Positions 28,756 to 38,800 of a stretch of DNA of 44,426 nt are shown here, in pieces (the first letter of the stretch is position 1; the number at the start of each line of letters is the position of its first letter). Where the stretch lies: the IMG/VR virus record IMGVR_UViG_3300025120_000122, positions 1 to 44,426 of that record; one strand, given 5' to 3'. Origin of the DNA: a virus. The translations under genes and the position numbers were made by a program. The notes beneath the pieces were generated by a model. That model saw only the letters and a program-made list of their open reading frames with translations. It ran no database searches and was not told the DNA's origin.

Positions 28756-29430
28756 GTGGCAACTTATACTTCTTTAGTAAAAGAAATATTACCCTACGTA
28801 CCTCTATGCCCAGACTCTTTGGTAGAACAGCATATTAGAGCCGCAACTATAGAATTTTGCGAGAGATCAAAGGCTTACATACTAGACATGGATCCGTTTA
28901 ACACCACTGCAGGTGTTTATGAGTACGATTTTGATATCCCAGTAGCCACAGAAGTACACCAAGTTTTATATATGACCCATGATGGCAACGACATGGACCC
29001 TATCAGTCCGCGTAGCTTAGAGTTAAATTACCCAGATTGGAGAAATAGAACAGGTAGTCCCCATGTTTACCTACAAAAATCAACTAGTTTGTTTTGGATA
29101 GTCCCTGTATCAAGTGGCTCTAAAGAAGTTATTGTTAGTGTGGCTTTAAAACCAACTAGAACCAGCACAAACATTGATAGCACGGTTTCTAACCAATACA
29201 GAGATGCAATTATTTATGGTGCTCTATATAGGCTACTTCGTATGCCTAGCAGAGAATGGACAGACATAGGTGCAGCTAGAGAATACTTAGCACAATTTAA
29301 TAATGAAATAGTACAAGCAGAACTTCGTGCAAGAGGCGGGGACCTGGGCGTAAAACGAACCGTAAAATACAAAGGAGTAGGTAAGCCAAGGAGGCGCTAT
29401 GGAAGATACGGAAGGGAAATCGACTACTAA
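28756..29430 (+). CDS. Head-tail connector / tail adaptor protein
   Basis: The 224-residue product starts at GTG with GAGGAGG upstream. It has LVKEILPYVPLCPDSLVEQHIRAATIEFCERSKAY, a beta-rich middle, and a C-terminal QYRDAIIYGALYRLLRMPSREW helix. This repeats the helix-beta-helix layout of the adaptor just before it. Similar proteins in phages are called adaptor or tail proteins of unknown detail. A very basic C-terminus (KRTVKYKG...RRRYGRYGR) may touch DNA. It overlaps the next gene by 32 bp. Confidence 0.75.
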   Translation: MATYTSLVKEILPYVPLCPDSLVEQHIRAATIEFCERSKAYILDMDPFNTTAGVYEYDFDIPVATEVHQVLYMTHDGNDMDPISPRSLELNYPDWRNRTGSPHVYLQKSTSLFWIVPVSSGSKEVIVSVALKPTRTSTNIDSTVSNQYRDAIIYGALYRLLRMPSREWTDIGAAREYLAQFNNEIVQAELRARGGDLGVKRTVKYKGVGKPRRRYGRYGREIDY

Positions 29431-29848
29431 TGGCTTTATTGAACCGGTACTTACTGACATACGTTCCACGTGGAACATTGTCAAACCTGGCATAGAAAGT
29501 ATATTAGCAGACAACCCAAGTCTGACTTTTATTCCTGAAGATGTTTATAGTGATTGCGTAAATGAAACAGCGTTTTTATTTACCTCACCAATAGGGTTTT
29601 TAGTACTTACTATAGACATAGATAGGTATACAAAAGACAAGACATTGTATATGTGGATAGCGTATACTTATAAAAAAGGCGGGCATGAGTGGTTAGCTCA
29701 CCAAGATTGGATTGAAGGCTTAGCTAGAAAATCCGATTGTAAGTATATAGAAGCGCAATCTCATGTACCTGAATTGGAACCGTATGCGATAGCAAAAGGA
29801 TGGCATACTGATACAAGGATATATAGGAGAACAGTAAAAAGTGGGTAA
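29399..29848 (+). CDS. T7 gp13-like GNAT-fold protein
   Basis: The 149-residue product resembles internal virion protein A (gp13) of T7-like phages and GNAT acetyltransferases: WNIVKPGIESILADNP, FLFTSPIGFLVLTID, KTLYMWIAYTYKKGG, WIEGLARKSDCKYIEAQSH, and a final GWHTDTRIYRRTV. The fold is recognisable, but a clear acetyl-CoA loop is not. In T7, gp13 is needed for virion morphogenesis. GGAGG precedes the ATG. A parS-like palindrome lies inside this gene at 29463-29476. Confidence 0.7.
   Translation: MEDTEGKSTTNGFIEPVLTDIRSTWNIVKPGIESILADNPSLTFIPEDVYSDCVNETAFLFTSPIGFLVLTIDIDRYTKDKTLYMWIAYTYKKGGHEWLAHQDWIEGLARKSDCKYIEAQSHVPELEPYAIAKGWHTDTRIYRRTVKSG
29463..29476. other. parS-like 14-bp palindrome inside a CDS
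   Basis: GTTCCACGTGGAAC is a perfect palindrome. It matches parS (TGTTNCACGTGAAACA type) at the central CACGTG and outer GTT/AAC. Read in one frame of the other strand it gives FHVE, the tell-tale peptide of parS sites in bacterial genes. The GGTTCCAC repeats at 18070-18351 are half-sites of it. Confidence 0.55.
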
Positions 29849-30449
29849 GCCTAGTAAACAAGACTACAAAGCTAGCGAGGTTGAAAAAATCAATGCTGCT
29901 GTAGCAAAAGCTGATAAAGAATTTTTCAGAAATGAATACTTGCCTAAGCAAAAAGATTTTGTCGAAAGGTCTTTTACCGAAGAAGATACTTTAATTTCTC
30001 AAGGTGAGGGTAGAGCCCAAGCCGATACCATGCAAGCCCTTACTGAGAATCCAAATAGAAAAGCAGTAAGTGCAGTAGATACATTAGCTGACATAGCTTC
30101 TGCTGCTACTGCGCAACAACTTCAAGGTGCAACTCAAGGTCTTTTAGGGGCAAGAAGCGACCAAGTTGCGGGAATAAAAAGCGCAAATCAAATGGCTTCA
30201 ATGACTGCTTCAGGTTTATCACAAGCTTCTAAGATAGCTACCACTGATACTTTAAATAGAGCAAAAGCTAAAAATATACGTACCGCTGGTTTAATAAAAG
30301 GAGCTACAACTTTAGGAGTACAGATGGGTAAAAACTTTAAGCAAAACCAAGCTGCAAAAATTTATAACCAAACAGCGGGTGAGGACGATCAAATAAGTAT
30401 AAGCACTAATCCATTCGACATAGCATTTGGGCGGGGTTTCAATGTTTAG
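29841..30449 (+). CDS. Internal virion-like protein (202 aa)
   Basis: GTG start at 29841, overlapping the previous gene by 8 bp. The product is helical and Ala/Gln/Lys-rich (ADIASAATAQQLQGATQGLLGARSDQ) with a Gly/Phe-rich C-terminus (NPFDIAFGRGFNV). Its position between the gp13-like gene and two other Gln-rich proteins is that of T7-type internal core proteins. No domain is recognised, so the call rests on composition and position. Confidence 0.65.
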   Translation: MGKPSKQDYKASEVEKINAAVAKADKEFFRNEYLPKQKDFVERSFTEEDTLISQGEGRAQADTMQALTENPNRKAVSAVDTLADIASAATAQQLQGATQGLLGARSDQVAGIKSANQMASMTASGLSQASKIATTDTLNRAKAKNIRTAGLIKGATTLGVQMGKNFKQNQAAKIYNQTAGEDDQISISTNPFDIAFGRGFNV

Positions 30450-30465
30450 GGTAAAGGAGTAAATA

Positions 30466-31029
30466 ATGGAATCTCTATTAGGTGGTTATAACAACTTAAG
30501 AACTAAACAAGACTTTGCAGGCGGACTACAGACCGTAGATAATCCAGACCAAGAGTTTGCCCAAATACTTAGACAAGACTATAACGATTACATAGGAAAC
30601 TTTAGAGAGTTTGAAAAAAGGCTGTTAGGCAAGACTGACGATACTACGCTTATAGACAGAGCTAGGCAAAGCGCACCAAAACAAAAAGATATTGCTGCGG
30701 GAATACAATCGCGTAACCTAGAACGGTATGGGGGTGGTCTATCTAATGCGCAACTTCAACAACAACAACGAACCGCGCAAAGGGGCGGTCAATTGTCTTT
30801 AGCAAATACTGTTAACAATGCCAGAGTTCAACAAAGGTCAACAAACCAAGCGTTACTACAAGAACTAATTGGCATAGGCCAAGGCGTTAATGCTAGGTCA
30901 TTGGAAGGGTTAAGCACTGCGGCTCAAGGTGAAGTGCAAAGAAGAGGTGCGTATAAAGGCGCTAAAGCTAACTATGCTTCTCAAATGACTGGTATGGGTG
31001 CTTCTATATTAGCTGCATTTTTAATTTAA
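30466..31029 (+). CDS. Internal virion-like protein (187 aa)
   Basis: The product is Gln/Arg-rich and helical (SNAQLQQQQRTAQRGGQLSLANTV) with a hydrophobic C-terminus (SQMTGMGASILAAFLI) that could insert into a membrane. GGAG precedes the ATG. It is followed 1 bp later by the 605-aa gene. The composition and the hydrophobic end fit an ejection protein; no family is recognised. Confidence 0.65.
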   Translation: MESLLGGYNNLRTKQDFAGGLQTVDNPDQEFAQILRQDYNDYIGNFREFEKRLLGKTDDTTLIDRARQSAPKQKDIAAGIQSRNLERYGGGLSNAQLQQQQRTAQRGGQLSLANTVNNARVQQRSTNQALLQELIGIGQGVNARSLEGLSTAAQGEVQRRGAYKGAKANYASQMTGMGASILAAFLI

Positions 31030-31030
31030 T

Positions 31031-32848
31031 ATGCCAACACTAGCAGATATACGACAAGCAAACGCCATAGGCAATCAGATTTCAAATAGAAATGATCAAA
31101 TAGCTTCACAACTTTTAGAAAGTGTGTCTCCTTATTTAGACCTTTTAGATATTAAAGATAATCAATCTTATTCACAGATAAAAGATCTTAAGTTTGATCA
31201 GTTGTTTGAAGAAGAGGGTGGCCAAGATAAAATAATCAACATTTTAAATGCTAGCCCTACTGCAACTACTTATACTGATATAAATACTGGCCAAAAAGAA
31301 AAAGGTAAAATAGTAGGGCTGCGAGAAGGACCTGCTGGTATAACTTTTGAAATAGAAGGTAAACAGGGCATTGTGCCAAAAACTCTTGGATTTAGTAATA
31401 ATCCAGAAGACATTGTTATGACAACTAACCGAGAAGGACTTCGTACTATGGTTAACACCATACTACAGGGCCAGTCAAATAGACTTACTGCATCTAGAAA
31501 AGGTTTTGGAAGTAGAACACAAGCAATAGCAACTTTAGATGGGATAACTAAAAACAACGAGCTTTCAGTTTCTGACCAACTAGATCAAGCAGAAGATGTA
31601 CCAGAAGCAGTAAGTGTAATAGAAGGTATGGTAGAAACCGGGGAGTTAAACCCAGCTACTGCTTTTCAAATGATTGTTGATTTAGGAACTCAATTTAATA
31701 ACGGATTAGATGCTTACAGAGCAAAACTAGGAGGAGAACTAACAGAAGTCGATTCTGAAATTAAAACCTTAAGACAAGCGTCAACGCCTGATTCAGTTTC
31801 CTCGCGTATGCCTGGAGAGGGAATGGATAGCAAAGTTCCCGTTAGAACTCGTGGTGAACCTACAGAAGAAAACATCCAGGCTACAGGCGATTTAAAAATA
31901 GCGCAAGACAAACGACAAGATTTGTTAACACGAATCGGAGAGTCAAACGTTTCTATGCCATTACAGGCTTCCCCAGAACAACTGTTTGCTTTTATCCAAA
32001 CAAATTCAAATCTTTTACAAGAAGTTGGCATAGAACAAGCTACTGTAGACAAAACTAGAGCAGCTTTCCGTAAATACAATGTCCAAAACCCACAAGATTT
32101 AAAAACATTGCCCGAGTATGATGATGAAATTGACATCAACAAAGCAGAAATAGCTGCAGCTTTAGCGGTAGCTGCAGGTGGTGATTTTCAAAAAGAGTTC
32201 CAAGAGAGTTTAAACCTATTAGAAACTGGAAATGTAAACGTAAACAGACTGCAAGAACAAACGTTTGACAGAACAAGTCAGAAATTTAATGAAGAGTTAA
32301 AACTAAAACTACAAGAAAATAAAATAGAAGGCGCTAAATTAACTAATAAAGCTGTTCAAGATGCTTACACTGCATTTGATAAAGACTTTGTTAACTTTAC
32401 AGCGGCTTTATATGACGACGGGGGTGTAACCGATATAACTGCTAACGAAGGCAGTGTTCATTTTAAACGAATGATAGACAAGTTTAGTAATGCACAACAA
32501 AGAGGCTTGTTATCTCAACCAATGGTTGACAGCATGAGAACTGTTATCGGGCAAACTATGTATAGTGTAATGATGAATAGGGGAGTAGATGACCGAAACT
32601 TCTTTATAAGTTTATTTTCTGATAGAGCGAGCCAAGATCAAACACTTGGGGATATTGTCAATACTGCGCGTGGCATATACGAAGAAAAATCCGGGGGCGG
32701 ATTACAACTTAAGAAAATAATATTTGTAGACTCTAGCCAAAGACAGGTCGGTAAAGCTATAGAAGGCAAAGAGTTCACTGATACATTTAACGATTTAGCA
32801 ACCAACATAGAAGTAAGTCAATTTATAAAACCGTATCGTGGGGATTAA
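31031..32848 (+). CDS. Large internal virion-like protein (605 aa)
   Basis: The product is mainly helical and polar, with coiled-coil stretches and no recognised catalytic motif. It sits between two small core-like proteins and the giant 2,615-residue protein, the position of T7 gp15-like core proteins. An EKSGGGLQLKKI segment near the C-terminus is followed by a short beta region. It starts 1 bp after the previous stop, without a clear ribosome-binding site, which suggests reinitiation. Confidence 0.65.
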   Translation: MPTLADIRQANAIGNQISNRNDQIASQLLESVSPYLDLLDIKDNQSYSQIKDLKFDQLFEEEGGQDKIINILNASPTATTYTDINTGQKEKGKIVGLREGPAGITFEIEGKQGIVPKTLGFSNNPEDIVMTTNREGLRTMVNTILQGQSNRLTASRKGFGSRTQAIATLDGITKNNELSVSDQLDQAEDVPEAVSVIEGMVETGELNPATAFQMIVDLGTQFNNGLDAYRAKLGGELTEVDSEIKTLRQASTPDSVSSRMPGEGMDSKVPVRTRGEPTEENIQATGDLKIAQDKRQDLLTRIGESNVSMPLQASPEQLFAFIQTNSNLLQEVGIEQATVDKTRAAFRKYNVQNPQDLKTLPEYDDEIDINKAEIAAALAVAAGGDFQKEFQESLNLLETGNVNVNRLQEQTFDRTSQKFNEELKLKLQENKIEGAKLTNKAVQDAYTAFDKDFVNFTAALYDDGGVTDITANEGSVHFKRMIDKFSNAQQRGLLSQPMVDSMRTVIGQTMYSVMMNRGVDDRNFFISLFSDRASQDQTLGDIVNTARGIYEEKSGGGLQLKKIIFVDSSQRQVGKAIEGKEFTDTFNDLATNIEVSQFIKPYRGD

Positions 32849-32851
32849 AAC

Positions 32852-35800
32852 GTGGCGATTGACAGTAATACAATTGCTAAGTTTAAACAAACTCCCGATG
32901 CTACCCGAACTACTTTTGTAGAAACCGCCGGTAGGCGTGCTACTCCAGATGCAACTTATGTAGAAAAGATAGATACCATTGGGGAAGCTTTTGGTGCAGG
33001 CATCGAGTCCGGCGCCGCAAATATATCCGCGCAAAATCAAAATTTTTTAGCTGCTTTAGATACTTTAAAAGGCGATGACTTAAAAGCCAGGAACAGGATT
33101 AGAGAAGCAGATTTTCTTGAAGACCAAGCTGGTATACCACTACAAGGGCTTGAAACGGATTTTGCTAGTTCTCTTGAAGAAGGCAACGTGCACGATTTTA
33201 TGCTTAACTTTGCATCCGCCACGGGGCAGTTTATACCTTCTTTAGCAGCCAGTTTAGCTGAAGCTGTTGTTGTAGGGGGAGTTGTAGCCGGTGGTTCTGT
33301 GTTGTCTGGTGGTACTGCAACCCCTGCTTTACTAACAGCCGCAGCTGCTGGAACAACCGCTCGAAGGAAAGCTGTAGAAGGTGGAGTAAAAGCCTTAAAC
33401 AACCAAAGATTTCTTGTAGGTGGGGGAAGAAAACCCGGCAGAGATGCAGGAGACGTAGAGGATCTACTTAATCGAGCTTACAAAAACCAAATTAAAGTTA
33501 ATGCTGGTAAACAACCTTTACATAAGTTTTCAAAGGAAGAATTACTTGACTTAGAAGATATATACGGCGTCATGCGTTCTAACTTGAGAGGCAAAAGATT
33601 TACCCAAGGTGCAGTTTTAGGTGCATTTACCCAAGAACAGAGAATGGGTACGGGTATAGCTTTTAGTGATTACGTTGACCAAGGAATGGACAGCAAACAA
33701 GATGCTATTAACTCACTAGTACAAGGTACAGCTTTTGGTGTTGTTGGAGTCGGTTCTGAAGCTTTAACTGCGGCGGCTACTTTTAGAGCTTTTAAAAGGC
33801 CAGGCAGACTTAAAAAAACTAGGGCTACAGACCCATTTAAGTTTGACCCTATACCTCCAGGTAGTATGTTTAAAGACTTTGCTTCAATAAGTGCGGTTAC
33901 GTCTGCTTCCGAAGGCCTTGCTGAACTTTTACAAGAAGAACTTTCCGTGCAACAGAAATTTAGGATAGATAAAGACTACACGCAGGCCCAAGCAAAAGTA
34001 GATAGGGTAAACGCTCTGTTCGCAGGTGTTATGGGTGGACTGGGTGTTGGTGGTGGTTTAGGTGCGGGTACTGCAGTTATAAATAAAGCTAGAAATCTTT
34101 CGCAAAGGGGTGCCGCTGAACGTGAGATGATGCGTATTTTTTCAGATAAAGAGTTCCAGGCATCTATAGGTGCAGTTATGGGCGAACGCGCCGGGGCCCT
34201 AGAGACGCAGTTTGATTTTATAAAGAACGAAAACTCTGGAGCAAAAAGTGTGTTTGTCCCTATAGAAGCAAAAGCAGAGTTTGCAAAAGTACAAGAGAAA
34301 ATAGAAGCCATGTTTGGTGACAATGAGTTGTTTAGCGTTTCGACGCCTATAGGCGCTTTTTTTAGCACGGACCAACGTGCTGCTGGCAGACTAGCAAATA
34401 TCATGGATAGTGGTTATAAGTATGACACTGGTATTTTAGAAGGGTTCTTAGCAAAAGAACTTGGTTTTAGTAGAGGCAGAAACCCTAGAGATGACATAGT
34501 AGTTGGGCTTTTTGATAACGAAAAAGGTGAGTTTGTTAAATACCAATCTGCTAGAGAAGATATAAAAGGAGATGCAGAAGCCGCACAAGCAGCCATGAAC
34601 AAAATAAGGGCGGCTATGGATCCGAAGAGGTACACGGTAGAAATCCAAAGCTTGGCACAACACAGAAAGTTTAGACAAGAAGGACTGCCAAAAGATGCTG
34701 ATGTACTAAAAGCTACCAAAGAGGCTTTTGAAACAAGCGATATGTCTGAGATGGGAACTAGTGACGATGATGCTGGAGTAGAGGGGGACAGAGGAACCCA
34801 AAACCTAGATGTAACAGCAGCCAACATTGACATAAGAAAGAACAAAGTGCCCCCAACCCAGAGAGCGCAGTTTGATGCTTATCTTAGAGACGTTTACAAA
34901 CTACCAATTAACTTTAGCGATCTTGTTTTCTTTATTGACCAAACGCCAAAATTTTTAAATGCAATACGAGCAAGAGAAAAAAGTAAAAAATCAACACCAG
35001 TACTACAAAGTAAAGATGGAGCAAGATACCGAGATATATATGGTGAGTTAATAAATGCCGAAAAAAATGCTGGGGCCCTTAGCGCAAGCGATAGAAACTT
35101 TATACAAAATCTAACCGAAGGAAATAGTCCTGGCCGTATGGCTGGAATATTGAACCAGCTTTTAGATGAAATAGTCGAAGAAGGAGCACAATTACAACAA
35201 TCGGATTCTATTGAAAGTAGTTTAGCCAGAGATGAGTTTGGTAGTAGAGAAGTTACTAACGTGCCTTTGGTAGGAGTTAGTGAGGTTTTAAATAGAACCA
35301 ATATTGAGTTAGAAAGACCAAACCCAAAAGACTTTAAAAAAGGCAGAAAAGATAAAGCTTATATAAAACAGCTTGCTGATTTTAGAGCTGCGCAAAGAGA
35401 GGCTAAAGCTCCTATAAAAGAACAAGATCCAGTCGTTATGGCTAAAAAGGGCTCGGGTACTGTACAAAATCCATTTGTAGATCCAAAGACAGACAAAGGG
35501 TTTGAAATATCAAAAGGTGATCCTAAAGCAGATGGGCGTTCTATTGCTGGATTAAATACATTTATACATCCTACTCTAAGGGCTGAATTTGAAAGCCAAA
35601 AACCTTTTTTATCTAAAAGGGCAGTACAAACTTTTAGAGATAAAGCCAAGCTAGAAAGAGAAGGAACTAGCCAAACAGGGTTCTTAAGATTTGTAGATGT
35701 AAGAGATCTAAGAGGCTTAAGAACAGCAACAGCTAATAACAAAAGTTTTACAGTCCCAAATAGAAGGCTAGTTTTGCCTAACGTTCCTATAGTACCTAGA

Positions 35801-38800
35801 AAATTCAAAGGCGATAAAACTATGGGTGGGTGGGCTTCGTATAATAGAAAAGAAAATAAAATCTTTATTGATGAAAGCGAGTTAAAAAAACGTTTTGATG
35901 CTAAAGCTTGGACTAAACCAAAAGTAAAAGGGGTTGATCCTTTAGCTGCAGATCAATTTAAAACCATTAATGAATGGCGTAATTTTATTGTTAAACATGA
36001 AACAGCACACTCTATGTTCCCAAGAAAAGACGGCGAAACGTTAGCTGCGTATGAAAATAGAATAAACCAAATTGCTACAGATGAAAAAACATCTATAGCG
36101 ACCGGCAAGGAAGCTTCTACAATCCAAGAGATTGATCCTAGTACTTTTGCAGTTATCCCTAAAGTAATTTATAAAAAAGGCGTAGCCGCCGTAAGAAAAG
36201 CTGAAACTGCTGGAGAAGGTATAAATGTTCTAAGAAAGGCGGGTAATGAACATTACGGAAACCCTTTCACTATGTTAAAAACGCCAACTAGAGCAGACGT
36301 AAAAGTAGACACATTAGAAGAAGCAGTAAGTCGATATACAAGTTGGCTAGAAGGTACGTCTGATACTGACTTACAACAAGAAAGACGCCAATGGATTATA
36401 GATCAAATAGATAGTGGTGCTCTGGATAATAAGAATCTTTTATATTATACCGAACAGACTCCGAATCACGCTGAAGCTTTATTACGTTTTTCTGAACAAA
36501 GGTCAGCACCAAAAACAACACCAGATCAAGTTGGCGATTTTAGGGCAACTAACAGATTCGTTATTGTAAGGATGAAACCCGACCCAGAACAGTTTAGAGA
36601 GATTACTAGAGAAAATGTGGATACCCTTAGAAACATACGTGCAGATCTCCAGATAAGATTAGATCAAGCGCACGCAAGAACTAGGGCGGGTAGTTATAAA
36701 ACCCCAATACATTTTAAATTACAAAACTTAAACCCAGAAGCTAAAAGTAAAAACCCAATTAATATAGATATGTCAGTTTTACTGGAGGGTATCTCTACTC
36801 TATCTAAAATAAAACAACGTAGACAACCTGAAGAGTACACGAACCAAGCCGCACAAAGAGTTGCATCTTTATTAGATGCAATAGACATACTACAAGAAAA
36901 CAACTTTAAGCTTGAGTACTACCCGTTAGGCGTAAAAGAAGATGCAGTCTTCACTATGACAGGGGGCAAAAAGAAAAGCGACATAGAACTAGGAGCTGCT
37001 CTTGATGACATCATCTCTCAACCAGATGGGCCTGGGGCAAGTATCCTTAGAATTACAATGCCTAAAAAATTTGAGGGCGAGTTCGCTCAACAGGTAGCGT
37101 ATCTACGACAGCAGTTTGGTCTTCCAAGACTAGCTAGTGGTTTTTTTACAAACGATAGATTTGCAAAAGTAAACATTCCTTTAAAAGAACTAGTGTACGA
37201 AGCAGGGCCCACACCCTTAACTGCTGGTATGAACCCTGCATATATTGTGCCTTTGATACAAAATGTCGAAGCTAATACTATGCAGGAAATGACTCTACAA
37301 GAACTAGAAGATCTTGCGGCTAGGGCTGAAGATGCTTTAAGTGTTAGGTATGCTGCAGTAGATAAAGATTCTAAAAAGACACCCGGTGAAGTTAAAGACT
37401 TGTACGGAGAAGTTCAAGCCCAAGACAGGACCATAATGCAGTTTTTAAATGAAATAGGAAAAATTATAGCTGCTATAAACAGTGCGGATATAAGAAACCA
37501 ACCCGGCACATTTGATGCAAACTTTACTAGAACAACACTTCAACGTGATGAAGAAGGCGACCCAACTTCAAAAACAGTTATACAACCTAGGTTTGTAGAT
37601 GTTGGAGGTAGAATTGATAAAGAGGTACCAATAGAAACTTACTTAGATGATCTTCAAACAATCGCTATAGAAAGAGCCACACCTTCCATAGATGAGACTG
37701 GCATGTACAATTTAGACAGTCCTTCCGATACACAGATTACAGATAACTCTGCTATGAAAATGGACATACAAGATCGAAACTTGTTTGAATCTTACCAAGA
37801 ACAACAAGGCAAAGAGTTTAGGGGCAGAGATAGATACGCAGACCTAGCAAGAGCAGGTAACATAAAACCAACTTTTAAAGATAATACCAAGTATCAGAAG
37901 GTTACAGCGGTATATCTAGGTAATGTCATACAACAAAAAGCCAATAAGCTAAGAGGCATAGATACTCCAGCACCTACTACAAGGACAAGAGCAAACTTAC
38001 CTTTTAGAAAACAAATAATAACCAACATGATTGGCGCAGCTAGGAACTTAGGCCTTACAACAAACCTGCATGTGATTGCGGCTGAAGAAGGATACAGTGA
38101 TTCCCAACTGCCCCCTAGAATTAAAAATGTAATAGACCAAAAAAACTTTGATACTAAAAGACAAAACTTGTTAGGGCAACCAGATAAAGTTGCTATGACT
38201 CTGCAGTACAGAGACTTTGATATTATTTTAATAAAAACTAACCCAAATATATCAGAGGGACAATACTATTCTGCCTTCTTAAAAGAATTAGGTAACTCTT
38301 TAACTTTTCAAGAATTAGAAAGAAGTTTAAAAATACCCGCGACTAGAAAAAAAATATTACAGGCTTACGAACAAATATTAAAAGGCAACAACGTGCCTCC
38401 AACTTATACTAACGATGACACGGGCATAGAAAACTTTATGGCTGACCAGTTTAGTGTAGCTATAAGAAAAGAACTAGGCGTAGAAGTAGATGGCGCAGTG
38501 TTTGACAGCATGAACAAACCCACTCAGGCTTGGTTCAAACGGTTAGCTAAGTCCCAAAAGAAAATGTATGACCAGTCAAAAATATTTAAAAAAAGAACTG
38601 GGGTAGACGAGACTTTCCAAGAGTACGCAGCTGACTTGCAACAAAAACTTATAAACCCAGAAAATCAACAAGTTCCATACAAAACTAAAGCGAGTATAGA
38701 AACAATGATTGAGGGTATTCTTGGGCCAGAAACGTTTACTGATAAACAGTTACGAAAAGCTATGGAACAAACAAGTAAGTTATTTAAAAGCAAAAACCTA

